A DNA stretch of 64,000 nucleotides from Eriocheir sinensis (GCF_024679095.1 NW_026110848.1:1-64000), one strand, 5' to 3'; numbered from the stretch's first letter, positions 20,472-32,399 are shown. A program made the numbers and translations. The notes: a model not told the origin generated them from the sequence alone.

Positions 20472-20579
20472 GTAAGAGGTGTGAGCCGTCTGTCTGTCAG
20501 GTGATTAGGGACTGAGCAAGGCACTGGTCCTGTTTGTGAAAAATATCTGATTCAAATAAAAAAAATCCAAACCAAACAT

Positions 20580-20982
20580 AACAAAACCACAATAGGTCTT
20601 AACTCATAATTCATATATTCTTCCTTACTAATGAGACTTCCTATACAACAAATTGAGGCCACTTTTTGTTGGTTTATACCGTAGGGCACTGGCTGTCATG
20701 GGTTTGAAAATACTCTAAACTTAACCTAACAAAACCTGTAGCTCTTGACTCAGAAAATTCATTTATGCTTTCTTACTAGTGAGACTTCCTGTATAACAAA
20801 ATGAGGCCACTTTTTGGTGATTTATACCATAGGGTGCTGGCTATCATGGGTTTGAAGATACCCTAAACTTATCCTAATAAAACCTGTAGGTCTTGACTCA
20901 GAAAATTCATACATGCTTGCTTACTAATGATACTTTCTATACAACTAAGTAAGGTTATTCTTTGTGGCTTTATACCATGAGG
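20580..20982. repeat. About 150 bp tandem repeat, nearly 3 units
   Basis: The phrase GAGGCCACTTTTTG, then TTTATACC, GGCTGTCATGGGTTTGAA and CTTGACTCAGAAAATTCAT, recurs with divergence. The third unit is cut at 20982 by the hAT element. Confidence 0.8.
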
Positions 20983-21770
20983 CAGGGGCGGATACAGGGG
21001 GGGGCCCAGGGGGCCCGGGCCCCGCAAAAAATCTCCGACCCCCCAGAAAATCTCGAGTGTATGCGAATAGTCGGTACATAACAGACTCGCTTATAATGTG
21101 CCGCAACTATAATACGGAATGTGTCGTCGTCTGTAGGCATATGCAGGCGCGGATACGGGGGTGGGGAGCTAGACGGACCGGGCCCCCCCCAAAAAAAAAT
21201 ATTAGGATAACTAAAATATTTGAAATAACCATGAATTGAGGAAACATAAAATATATTTAAGATACCCCTAAAAAGCTAGAGAGCTGGGGAGCGAAGCCGG
21301 CCGCCGCTAGATAGCTCTGGACGCTGTCCTCCAAACTTTAAGAAATTCCTCCTCTAAGGTTCCTTGGGCTTTACTTTGCGGAGGTGGACGGGATGCTCAG
21401 GCAAGATTTTTTTTTTCGGTGTCTGATGTAATTTTTCACTCTCCTGCAGGACCAGGGCACAACGGGCACGTGCCCAGGGCCCCGCACTCATCTAACAATC
21501 TATATACTCGTACAGGGCCGTGGTACGCCGTACCCATGGGGGGTGGTCGGACCCCCCCCCCCCCCCATCTGCTAAAATGTCCACTTTCAGAGAGTCAAAA
21601 CGAAAATTGGTACCTTTCTGTTGCATTTCTGAACTCAAGATTTTCTTTATTTATTTTCAGTATTTAAGTTGCGGAATCGTATATTGAATATTATAGAGCA
21701 AGATTTAAAGGCCTAGAAAAAAAAATCTTTGTAACCTCATTCCTCACATGCAAGCATAAAGTGAATTTTA

Positions 21771-23089
21771 GTGCAGGCCACTATCATCATTCGGCACTTC
21801 GAAGAGGAAATAAGGGAAGACTTCCTTGCCTTTTTGCACGCCCATGACCTCACCGGTAAAGGGTTAGCCTGGCTCCTTTTGCGCACCGTTGAAGACCTCG
21901 GATTGGACATGGCCAAGTGCAGGGGACTTGGTTTCGATGGAGCAAATGCCATGATTGGAAAATTCAAAGGGTGTGCCGCAGTACTCATGAAGAAGTACAC
22001 CCTGGCCAAACCAATCCACTGCTTTAACCACCGGCAGAATCTAGTACTGACGAAGGCGTGTGATGCCACGGAAGTGAAGATCGCTCTTCAAACACTGACC
22101 GAGGTGTACAACTTCGTTCATTCTTCGAATATGAGCTCTCTCCGCTTCACAGAGGTTGTCAAGCTTACCTCGGCCAAGCGCGAAAAGTTTGTTCCCCTGT
22201 GCCCCACCAGGTGGATTGAGAGTCATGACGCAGTGCTGGTTTTCGTTGAATTTCTGCCTGTCATCGCTGTTGTTCTCGAGGAAGAACTTGACACCACCGC
22301 TGGGCTACTTCTCTTCGCCATACGTGTTCCCCGCTTTCTCGTTGGACTGGTTGTAGTGGAGCGTATATTGGCGCATACTCTCGAACCAAGCCGAACTCTT
22401 CAGAGAAAAGATGGCGACCTGGTGTCAGCCTAGCCACGATTCGTGGCATCGATACCATTTTTGCCAAGCTCAGAGCAGATACGGAGAATCATTTCCACGA
22501 CGTGTTCATGAAAGCGGAAGAGCTTTTGGTCGAGGTGGGGTCATCGCATGACACCATCCCTGTGCCACGACTCTGTGGACGACAGACATAGCGATCAAAT
22601 GTTCCGTGCGAGAATGCTGAGGAGTACTACCGCCGGGCGGTGTACATTCCGTTCGTGGACCACGTCTTGGCTGTGCTGAAGAGTCGGTTCGGCGACGACA
22701 CAGTGCCTGTCGCACTTCAGCTCAAGCAACTCCTCAAAGGCCCCGAAACGGATGTTGCGGCTGTGCTTCAGGCGGCGAAGCACTACGAGCTGGACATCGA
22801 ATCCCTGACACTCGTGAAGGCGGAAGCGGAGCGCTGGGCATTATCTGTTCCGGTCTTCCAAACTATCAAAGAAGCCCAGGCACACACCAGCACCAGCATA
22901 ATCCCCAATCTCGCCAGTCTCTTGAAAACTCTGTTGACGCTTCCAGTCTCCAGCGCGGAGGGCGAGAGGTCTTTCTCAGCATTGAAAAGGCTGAAAATCT
23001 ATCTGAGGAGTACCGTCGGCCAAGAGCGCCTGAACAGACTTGCCCTCCTCTGTGTCCACTATGATATCCCATTACAGTCGAGAGAGTGA
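21771..23089 (+). pseudogene. hAT transposase (ZMYM1/52 kDa repressor-like)
   Basis: Frame 21771-22433 has IIIRHFEEEIREDFLAF, GLGFDGANAMIGKFKG (a DDE-core aspartate region), IHCFNHRQNLV and FVPLCPTRWIESHD, which is the RNase H-like core. A single-base shift near 22430 moves the frame; GIDTIFAKLRADTENHF then continues to a TAG at about 22588. The frame 22640-23089 ends with LPVSSAEGERSFSALKRLKI, the hATC dimerisation region. The N-terminal zinc finger part is not seen. Inactive because of the shift and the stop. Confidence 0.85.
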
Positions 23090-23192
23090 TAAGCAAATTC
23101 GGCGAAAAACCGCCGATTACTCTTCGCTTAGTGAGGCACTTGTTGAATACTTGGGAATTTGTAAATATATTTCTTTAGATCAGCCAATCTTT

Positions 23193-23252
23193 GCTGCCTC
23201 GTACAGGCCTACCGGCCTCTTGCAGACTCCTGCGTTCTTATGTTCTTATGTT
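23193..23252 (+). mobile_element. LINE family A 3' terminal fragment
   Basis: GCTGCCTCGTACAGGCCTAC to the 8 bp tail repeat GTTCTTAT is nearly identical to the ends of the copies at 38293 and 39875. Only about 60 bp was inserted. Confidence 0.85.
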
Positions 23253-23652
23253 CAATCCCATGTAAAAGAAGCCCTATAAGAATTCCTTTTTATCTTCAGC
23301 TGTGTCTAATTTTACATATTAGCTCTTTTTTGTAAAGGTTAGGTTTGTAATTTATATATGACCTGTATTATGATCACCGTTGCTGCTTACATATCGAAAT
23401 AAACGTTTAGCTTTCTTCGAATGCTCGTATGGTGATGATTTCTACCTGTTCAGATCTGCCTTTTCACTGGTCGGATGTACAATTTGAATTGTTTCTTTCA
23501 TTTGTCACATATACGTTGATTGCTCGGGAGCTGAGGATTTTAAGCAGAGAACCGCCATCACTATCCATTGGTCTTCACTGTTTTGAGGCTGTCGCTAACT
23601 TATGAAATTTTACCATCGGGCCCCCCAAACTGATTTTCTGGATCCGCCCCTG

Positions 23653-24128
23653 ATACATATACATACATTGTACATTTTAGAAGTTTGTTTGTATCATATA
23701 AGTACAACATAAACCTGGGTGATTTAAATAATCTTTAAAGTACTAATTTTATGTTACTTGAGCAAACATTAGTTTTAAAATCTTGTTCATTTCTGTAATT
23801 TGGACTACAAAACTTTACCCTCGAAACAACACTGCTTACTTTAGAACTACATGTTCTAATAAAAAAGTAATATACTGGCAAGGAAGAAAATGTTATATTC
23901 ATATTACATGTATAATCTTCGTTTATACAGGCTGCTGCTGTAATACATATTTTTACGTACAAGACACATGGAAACTGGGTCAGGTATTTTATGAATATAA
24001 AATAAAAATTAACTAGATTAATTAAATTAGTTACTGTTAACAGCAATACATTGAAGCTGGTTTACCTCAAATTTATGCGTCTGTTCTTACGTGCAAATTC
24101 ATCAAGGACTTCATGATCAAGATTTGTG
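23653..24128. other. No gene seen
   Basis: AT-rich spacer between two hAT remnants. Confidence 0.4.
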
Positions 24129-24860
24129 TCACAATAGACAGAGTAAGGCCAGTCCATCTAAGCGACTTTCACTCACTGCGTTCCTAAGGTATGTTTTAAG
24201 CAATTTAAGGGCACTTAAGGATCGCTCAATGGTGGAAGTGCTAACAGGCAGGGTTGAAAAAATTGTAATAAGGTGAAATTTTTTTAATATGTGCCCAATT
24301 TTTTGGCACATGCCAATGTCTCAACAACCTGCTTTGACCTCTCATGAGATTCACGACGCTTCCAATAACTCTGCCCCCGTAGATATTCATCTTCAACGAG
24401 ATCTGCATCTCCATCAAGAAATTTTTCATAAAATTCAACTGCCTCCTTCAGTTCACTAAAATCAGTATCAACTGAAAGAGAGGGAACAAGATTTCCCAGC
24501 AAAAACTCCTAATGTGTTTAGATGCAAACCTTTCCCTGAGTTGTGCTATAGCAGTGTCCGAAAATGGGAGAAAAATAGCTCTTCGATAGTACTCCTATGG
24601 AGTTGCTGTTGAAGGGTTAGCCTTAATTATGTTCCTGATGACCACTGATTGTTCAAGGCTTCTGGCTTCCGTACCTTTCCTCAGCTTGGGCAAAAAGTTG
24701 GTTGAACTTATTTCCATCACGATAGGACTGAAATGCATCTATGCAGCTCTGTACACTTCCAAGAGCACCCATCAGTTCTTGTTGTGACCCCTGCAGCTTT
24801 TCTGGCAAGGGTTTAGTGACACTTAGAACTGAGGTGAGCACTTCCAAACTCATGAGAAAA
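24129..24860 (-). pseudogene. Second hAT transposase remnant
   Basis: Minus strand: LEVLTSVLSVTKPLPEKLQG, AEERYGSQ, then SLSVDTDFSELKEAVEFY, and LPVSTSTIERSLSALKLLKT, a hATC dimerisation block. Frames are broken between 24500 and 24650 and near 24310. It is a different hAT lineage from 21771, similar in style to 52 kDa repressor-like proteins. The N-terminal half is absent. Confidence 0.75.
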
Positions 24861-25830
24861 CCTGGGTCACTTATTGCTTTAGATTAGGCTTGGCTGCTGA
24901 CTCTTCACCTAACGTGTTTTGCAGTAATTATTCTTAATCATTATTTCATTATTTACCTACCTGATTAGCTGAATTATCCGGGGCATCAGCCGAGTCAGTG
25001 GTGACTTTCCTACACCAGATAGAGTGCGTACGTGAAGCGTTTTCTGGCGTTTTGTGGCCAAGGAGGAAATATGTAAAGAATGGAAAGGCACAAATCCCAA
25101 GCCTGCGTGAGTTCAAGAAATGACACACGCTATAGAAAAAAAGTACTACTTAAAAAGAAAGTTAAGTCTATCAATTATAATTTTCAGAAATTTGGAATTT
25201 GTGGTCAGAAAATATTATACGGATAACATGAATAGGCTACGGCCACGTGAGCCTACGTCATCAATGAATGTTTCTCAAAATAGATCACCTGCTCTTATTC
25301 AACTCAGCAGCTCCATTGTTCAGGTGCTGAACATACAATAGTTACTCGGCCACTCTACACTGTCAAGCACAAAACGGTCATTAAAGGTGGTAATATAGCG
25401 GCATAGGTCGACCTCACAGGTGCCATACGCGTCGCCTGCCACTCTCCCCGTCATAATACAGAATCATTACATACTCACCACTGTCACCAGACAAGTTCAC
25501 TTGGTGCCTCTACAGTATATAGTGCTCCAATCACTGTGACTGCACCTTACACCTAAAATTAAGTAAATATGAGAGGCAAGAAGGAGAGAAGGCACACTTA
25601 CGACTTTCGCGCTCTCTCTCTCTCTGCCAGAGCCATCCCAATCTCGTATGCCTCTTCTTCCTGTCTCCCGCTACAAACACCCCTCCGCCAGTTGACAGCT
25701 TGACATCGCAGTACTCTACACACAGTTTTATGAACCCATCATTTAACATCTTAATCAACTCAAAACAAAACCACTCAAACAAAACCAAAGGGGAAATAAC
25801 TCGGTCACTCGGTGCCACTGAGCTCTCAAC
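24861..25830. other. No gene seen
   Basis: AT-rich to mixed sequence. A minus-strand ORF (25531-25869) overlaps a GA run and a CA microsatellite and has no recognisable domain. Confidence 0.4.
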
Positions 25831-25831
25831 T

Positions 25832-25872
<41 letters not shown>
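25831..25872. repeat. (CA)n microsatellite
   Basis: CA repeat of about 40 bp. Confidence 0.95.
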
Positions 25873-25873
<1 letters not shown>

Positions 25874-25954
25874 TCGTAATCGTAATACTAATATACATAT
25901 TCCTAGTATTTTCCTGTAACATTTATTTATTCATTACTATTTTTCTTTGCAAAA

Positions 25955-26003
25955 GGGGGGGGGGGGCCATGGCCCCATGGCCCCCCCACTCGGTACGCCA
26001 CTG
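25955..26003 (-). mobile_element. hAT-like terminus with GC-rich palindrome
   Basis: On the minus strand the end reads CAGTGGCGTACCGAGTGGGG, a common hAT terminus style, followed by a run containing the palindrome GGGGCCATGGGGCCATGGCC. The other end was not identified. Confidence 0.5.
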
Positions 26004-26325
26004 AGTATAACCATCGCCGCCACTTGACGGTGACTCAGATTCACCGGGCGGGGGAACAAAGGCACGGCACTGAGTTCTTGCTGCTCCACGTGGTGGTGGT
26101 TGTGTTATAATATCAACGGCGGACTGTATGGTGAAGACGGTGCTGTCTTGACGAGACGACCATGATGATGATTTCCGGTAGAGTAGGTCCAGTTTTTCAT
26201 TCACCACTTCGCCATTTGATTCCGTTTTGTCGGGGAACTGAGCAGTCGGATTGCTCTACCTGTGGAACTAGTTTATATAATAGAGCTGGTGGAGGGGATG
26301 AACGGAGACAGCGTGTGTGTGTGTA
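26004..26325. other. No gene seen
   Basis: Mixed sequence up to the SINE; a short GTGTGTGTGT tract lies at 26314-26324. Confidence 0.4.
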
Positions 26326-26603
26326 TGATTCAGCTCTTGGTCTGCTGCGGGTCAGACAGCCAGCCGCTCCCCTACGGAGGAGCACCGAGCTCGTAGTACC
26401 GATCTTTGGGTAGGACTGAGACCACTCACACACAACACACCGCCACAACGAGGTCACAACTCCTCCCCTGACGTCGCGTACCTACTCACTGCTAGGCGAA
26501 CGGGGCCTACACGTGAAAGACCCAACATATCTTCACCCGGCCGGGGAATCGAACCCCGGTCCTTTTGGTTGTGAGCCAGACGCTCTATCCACCGAGCTAC
26601 CGG

Positions 26604-26638
<35 letters not shown>
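26326..26638 (-). mobile_element. tRNA-derived SINE between (AC)n tracts
   Basis: On the minus strand the head reads CCGGTAGCTCGGTGGATAGA (A-box like) and GGGTTCGATTCC-like GGGGTTCGATTCCCCGG (B box), so it derives from a tRNA and would be transcribed by RNA polymerase III. The body matches the SINE at 56361. In SINE orientation it is preceded by (AC)n (26605-26638) and followed by a short (AC)n (26314-26325). Confidence 0.85.
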
Positions 26639-26849
26639 TCGGGGATGTGCGTCAGCAAGCACCTACATATAAGCGTCGGGCCTCCCTTGGAAATGTATAA
26701 ACAAACAAACAAACAATTAAAAAGAAGCAAAGGTTGAGACAGAGAAACATTGTGTCCATTTTTGGTTAATTATTTTTATTAGTTTATTCGTCACTTGGGG
26801 AAAAAATATCATTACAATTACCTTGACCAACTTGCTTGCTATATTTTAG

Positions 26850-27001
<152 letters not shown>

Positions 27002-27077
27002 TGAAGCTCTAAATAATGTGAATATGTCTTGTTAGTAAAGAATATTTAACATAATTATTGATTGTTTTTAACCTTTA

Positions 27078-27081
<4 letters not shown>

Positions 27082-27168
<87 letters not shown>

Positions 27169-27883
27169 CACTTGGGAGTCAAAATCACGTCAAACCTCAA
27201 ATTCTCACATCAATGCATCGATGCAGCAAATAAAGCGAACAGAAGGTTGGGCTTCATTAAAAGAAACTTTTTATTCAAGAATAAAGATGTAATACTCCCG
27301 CTCTACAATAGTTTAGTCAGACCCCACTTGGAATATGCGGTACAGTTTTGGTCTCCCCATCATGCAAAGGATATTGCTAAATTAGAAGGTGTTCAGCGTC
27401 GGGCAACGAAAATGATCCCTTCCTTGCGCAACAAATCCTACGAAGAAAGGCTTTCTACCCTTAACATGTTCTCTCTTGAGAAACGTCGCCTCAGAGGAAA
27501 ACTGATCGAATGTTTGAAAATACTTAATGGTTTCACGAATGTAGACAGATCAACATTGTTTATGATCGATGACACTTTGCGCACGAGGAACAATGGCGTA
27601 AAACTCAGATGTAGACAAGTAAATTCAGACTGCACCAAATTTTTCTTCACCAACGTTGTAGTGCGAGAATGGAATAAGCTTCCACCATCAGTGGTCCAGT
27701 GTAACACGACTGACTCCTTCAAAAATAAGCTCGACCACCACTTCCTTGAACTTAATATCAACTAGAGTAGAATGCAACGTTTTGGAGCCTTCTGAGTAAT
27801 GTAAAATCACTTAGGTTTAAGGACAGACTACCAAGTCTGGACCATGGGGTCTGTGTGGTCTGATTTTCCATGTAATTCTATGT

Positions 27884-27963
<80 letters not shown>
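27082..27963 (+). mobile_element. LINE family B copy flanked by (TC)n on both sides
   Basis: (CT)n at 27082-27165, LINE sequence 27166-27887, (TC)n at 27888-27963. The LINE part begins inside the RT C-terminal region (HLGVKITSNLKFSHQ) and ends with the tail TCTATGTAATTC. Both tracts have the same strand orientation as the LINE. Confidence 0.9.
27166..27765 (+). CDS. LINE family B RT C-terminus, intact partial ORF
   Basis: About 200 residues with no lesion: DAANKANRRLGFIKRNF, LVRPHLEYAVQFWSPHHAKD, GVQRRATKMIPSLRNKSYEE, FSLEKRRLRGKLIECLKI, and the end FKNKLDHHFLELNIN-stop. This is the thumb and C-terminal region of CR1-like RT. The catalytic domain is not included, so no activity is expected. 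The frame also reads through the upstream CT tract. Confidence 0.85.
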
Positions 27964-27964
<1 letters not shown>

Positions 27965-28165
27965 GCTACTAGGCAGAAGGATAGATAAATGCATTTTCTT
28001 TACAGTCATTTTCAGTTTTGTAATTTTCGTCGTGCAAATCATGCGAGGCTGAACAGTAAGTAAGTTATTGTGGCGCCCGACACGGACTGACGCACTTATC
28101 ATAACACTTCCCTTTTGACAAGCACAACAAAAATGGAAGGGAAGCAAAACACAGTGTGCGAGTGT
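27964..28165. other. No gene seen
   Basis: Short unique interval between the (TC)n tract and the long-inverted-repeat element. Confidence 0.3.
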
Positions 28166-28815
28166 TAGTGCAGGACCCACTTGGAAAAAAGTGGCATATT
28201 TAGGGAGTTCGTTTGCGCAACAATTCGTATACCTGAAACCTATTTTTTTACCTAGAGGGGACCCATGGGCATAGGAAACAGCCGGTTGTCACCCTGTGGA
28301 GGTGTGCATAACTATACTACGGCTGATTTTGTTGTCTTGGCCAGGCGGTCGATTCGCGATATTTCTCGATTCATATTTTCTACTCTAGAGAGACAATTAT
28401 TTGATGTAGATAACTATATTTGGTACCAAATTGACCAGAATTACATACTGCATGCTACTATATATCAAAAATGACATTTACGGGCATTTTTTACGAACCA
28501 GGAAGAAAAAACTCAAAATTTTCACCCAAAAATCATTTTAGTTTCAGATTTCCGAAGACACAATTTCCTTCAGATCTCACCCAGTATCTTCTCTATGTGG
28601 TAGAAACATGCACTAAAATCATCCCCAGTTATTGCGCTTTAAAATAATACCAAACAAGTGTATCTCAACTCAATACAATGTGCACTAGCATGCAAATATG
28701 TAACATTACCCCCTAATTTTTAGACGATGACATGATATTTCTCGTATTGTAATATTTCTCCTAGCGGGAGTAATATCGGGTCCAGGTAGCTATATTTTGG
28801 TACCAAACGGACCAG
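28166..28815 (+). repeat. Left long terminal inverted repeat
   Basis: It carries an inner duplicated motif: GATATTTCTCG followed later by CTATATTTGGTACCAAATTG (28409) and again CTATATTTTGGTACCAAACG (28787). Matching small ORFs (MGIGNSRLSPCGG...) occur in both arms simply because the arms are copies. Confidence 0.85.
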
Positions 28816-29376
28816 AATCACCTTAATAATGAGAAAACTCATTACTGTTGCAAAACAAGTCTAATTTTTTTTTTTTACCCCAAAAATACTTGAATTTCAG
28901 ATTTGGCGAGACAGAGAGTGCCAATATTGTTCCGCTCTGATCGCAAACATAGAGTACCTTCATATTGAAATGATGAACATGAATACTATGTAGCTGATGT
29001 GTTTCAAAAATAATTATTAATATTAATAAGGAACACAAAGATGAAACATAACAATGTAAACTTATCATTGCTATCTGATTCCAACATTGACGGAAATGTG
29101 CTAAATATAAAGATTCGCGTGTTAGTTTTTTTTATATCTGAAATATACAAAGCGCAGACAAATCCAGGTGGTAATTATATTTTTAGATGATAATCTAAAT
29201 GCCTCTCTCGAAAATTTTCAAGGATATATCCTAATATGTTTTTTTTTTTTGTCTGTTTCAGTGTGTGGTGTGAATCCCATAGACCTCTTCTCTGCTTCAT
29301 CTCCTGTGCTTGTGGGCTTTGAACATTTACACCTGCTCTAACATCTGCACTGTAGTCCTGTCTCCTACACCTAACA

Positions 29377-30755
29377 ATGTCATCTGTGAAAGATGAAGAA
29401 GGGACACTAGAGCCCATAGTTGAAGTTCCTGCTAAGCGACTAAAAACACAGACAAACTGGTCCAAATGTCTCTTCTGCCAGAGCTCGACTGCAGAAGGCC
29501 TATCAAAAGCTACTTCCTTGGGTGTTGAGAAGGTATTTTCGTCCTTCCAAGAAAGGTCTCATTATGAAACAAATGACATGATGATAAGACTCAAACAAGA
29601 TCTGATCTCTAAAACAAATTTGGAGGAAAAACACCCAACGTGGCACAAGGGATGCTACGCATCATTTACCAGCCGACTCAACATCGAAAAACTCCAAAAG
29701 CGACATGAACGTTCAGTTTGTAAACCGGATTGCGATGAGGGAGAAACAATCTCACTCTCGAAAACTATGACACGTGCTTTTGTTCCAAAAGTGGAATGGA
29801 CACAGTGCATTTACTGTCAGAGCCGTAAACGGGACAAACTACATCAAGTCCAATCCGATGATGTTGCAGCTGTGATTCGGAAACACGCATCTTGTGATGA
29901 AACATTGAAATGTCGGATTGGCGAGAACGATATAATAGCCTATGAAGCACATTACCATCGAGTATGCAAAGACAACGCTGAAAAAAATCTATGTCGTTCT
30001 CAATCAGACAAGGAATCTACCAAACCTGACGCACCATTCACCAAGCTCACGAATATATTGGACAAAGGATTGCAACGTGGAAACATTTACAGCATGGATG
30101 CTGTGCACGAGAAGTACATTTCGCTTCAGAGACACGCTGGTATCGTCAATCCTTCCATTCAGGTCCGTACACTGAAGCAAAAACTCGAAAAACACTATGG
30201 CAGTCAAATTCTGTTCCGAAAACAACGCCAAATGAACCAACCACAGCTCCTGATTCCAGCAAAAACTACCACTGAAGATGTAGTGGCACTGTACAAATGC
30301 GTGATATAGAAATGTTTGTCATCAAAATTTACAACTCGGCATCCAAGGCAACTTCTGTCAATGACCTCCGGGTGGAAATGTTCCATCGAACAAACGACCC
30401 TGAAAAGCTTCCACCAACTAAAGACTCGCTGTCTCTCCATATTATGCGTAGTAACTACCAAGCATTGATTTGGTACAAGGCAGATGAACCAAAACCAGAT
30501 ATCCCACAACCTGAAGACTGTGGTTGGAAAGTTGACAGCACTGGATTATCTCTGCGCCCACAGCTCATGACACTTCCACCGGTTCCAACAGCCTGCATAG
30601 AACTTGTGACTTGCGGTTGCAAAACCACATGCTCCAGCCAACGATGTTCCTGTCGCAAACACAATATATCTTGCAGTGCAGCATGTTCCTGTCAAGAGAG
30701 TTGCTTGAACACTACTCAACCAGCGGAAGACAGTGGATCAGATGATGAGGACTAA
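29377..30755 (+). pseudogene. CXC-domain gene of the long-inverted-repeat element, internally deleted
   Basis: The first frame (29377-30309, 310 residues) has two zinc-finger-like modules: WSKCLFCQSS ... WHKGCYASF and WTQCIYCQSR ... YHRVCKDN. It stops at 30309; the second frame (from about 30297, 152 residues) gives EMFVIKIYNS, LPPTKDSLSLHIMRSNYQA, CGWKVD and a cysteine-rich CXC block (CGCKTTCSSQRCSCRKHN, CSAACSCQ) with an acidic end. By recollection, long invertebrate repeat proteins have this N-terminus and C-terminus around a central nuclease-like domain; here that centre is missing and the junction is out of frame. The function of the family is not established. Alternative: a relative of KDZ-type transposases, which also carry CxC clusters. 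Confidence 0.65.
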
Positions 30756-31429
30756 ATGTTCTTTAACATACGTGAATACAATTCATCCTGTATTTTGTTT
30801 TGCAAACTGAAATCTCGTACAAATGCAATACCTGTGGGAAAAAGCTAAAAAGTTTTGCGTTCGCCAAATTTTGAGTTCTCGATCATGCATGTATTCTCTT
30901 TTGCAAATTGCCGCAATTTCATACAAATGATACTTGTGGTAAAAGCTTCAGTGTTGAGTTATCCAAAAGTAGAGTTCTCGAGTTCTTATTCTGTGCATTG
31001 TGTGTAAAGGAAACATGTGTGACAGCTAATACATTTGAAGTTTTGTTGTATATATTGTCATGTCTAACGAAATATACTCTTGCGCATAAGATTCCATGCA
31101 TTTTTTTTCTTGATACCTGTCCCGGTACATTATTTTGATGACAATATAGAAAACTTAATCTGACTCAAATGCAAATTTTCAGTTCAGTTTCGTTCACTTG
31201 CATTAATATAGTAGTTGATTTCTGCGATGCTTGGAGCATGTTACTAGTAGGTGGATATTTTTATGTATATTATGTGGATGTAAAGGACAAATATTCCTAA
31301 AGATTCGAAGCAATAAATTTCTTACCAAATCAGAAGCTCGAATGGGTTCGGTAAATATTTAACTTTTTTGCCTCAGAGCCAAAAACGTTTTCCTGATTGT
31401 CAACCGATGTATACTACAATTCGCACAAT
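30756..31429. other. 3' region of the CXC gene
   Basis: AT-rich non-coding sequence between the CXC stop codon and the right inverted repeat. Confidence 0.5.
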
Positions 31430-32075
31430 GTTATGCTGGTCAGTTTGGTACCAAATATAGCTACTTAGACCCGATATTACTCCTGCCAGGAGAAATATTA
31501 CAATACGAGAAATATCACGTCATCGTCTAAAAAATTAGGGGGTAATGTTACATATTTGCATGCTAGTGCACATTGTATTGAGTTGAGATACACTTGTTTG
31601 GTATTATTTTAAAGCGCAATAACTGGGGATGATTTTAGTGCATGTTTCTACCACATAGAGAAGATACTGGATGAGATCTGAGGGAAAATGTGTCTTCGGA
31701 AATCTGAAACTAAAATGATTTTTGGGTGAAAATTTTGAGTTTTTTCCTCCTGGTTCGTACAAAGTGCCCGTAAATGTCATTTTTGATATATAGTAGCATG
31801 CAGCATGTAATTCTGGTCAATTTGGTACCAAATATAGTTATCTACATCAAATAGTTGTCTCTCTAGAGTAGAAAATATGAATCGAGAAATATCGCGATTC
31901 AACTGCCTGGCTGACACAATAAAATCAGTCATAGTATGGTTGTGCACACCTCCACAGGGTGACAACCGGCTGTTTCCAATGCCCATAGGTTCCCCCTAAG
32001 TGAAAAAATAGGTTTCAGGTATACGAATTATTGCGCAAACGAAAATCCAAAAATGGGCCCCTGGGTCCTGCACTA
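31430..32075 (-). repeat. Right long terminal inverted repeat
   Basis: Inverse copy of 28166-28815, with scattered substitutions and small indels. Confidence 0.85.
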
Positions 32076-32399
32076 TGTTGGAAAATCAGAGAAGAATCAC
32101 TTTATTAATAAGAGAAGACAGCTATATAGGTGCGTAACATTGTCAGGAGGCGCCGTTGCAAAGAGCAGCCATCATCATCATCAGCAGCAGCCAAACGTAA
32201 ACAAACCAAGCCTGACACTCGTGCTGGACGCCGCCCACGGGACCCCGCCACCCAGCGCCCTTTCCCTCCCACTGGTGACGTGCCCTTCTAGCTGCTGGCC
32301 CATCACTGCCCCTGAAGTAGATCCTGCCCTCCAAACCCCGCCCATGCCTGACCTCGCACACACCCACACCCCTCCACTGCACTCCACGCCTCCATCTTG
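32076..32399. other. No gene assigned
   Basis: GC-rich sequence with a CAT/CAGCAG run; open frames on both strands but no domain. Confidence 0.35.

Larger units (their letters stand above)
20983..23652 (+). mobile_element. hAT element with terminal inverted repeats
   Basis: The left end CAGGGGCGGATACAGGGG and the right end (inverse) CAGGGGCGGATCCAGAAAAT are inverted copies, both with GGGGCCC runs. Inside are hAT transposase parts and a LINE tail insertion (23193). A second left-like end (CAGGCGCGGATACGGGGG) at 21143 suggests nesting or an internal duplication. An 8 bp target duplication is not evident. Confidence 0.8.
28166..32075 (+). mobile_element. 3.9 kb element with about 650 bp terminal inverted repeats
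   Basis: 28166-28815 and 31430-32075 are inverted copies of each other (roughly nine in ten bases alike by eye) and both start TAGTGCAGGACCCA. The bases directly outside are TGT on both sides (28163-28165 and 32076-32078), a possible 3 bp target duplication; if the ends are read as GTGCAGG the duplication would be TA. The only gene inside encodes a CXC-domain protein. No known transposase core was found, perhaps because the gene is internally deleted. Confidence 0.75.

Noticed and set aside
28265..28474. Small protein gene MGIGNSRLSPCGG... on plus, with a twin at 31777-31986 on minus
   Set aside because: Both lie in the terminal inverted repeats and exist as a pair only because the arms are copies; many shared substitutions are not coding-like.
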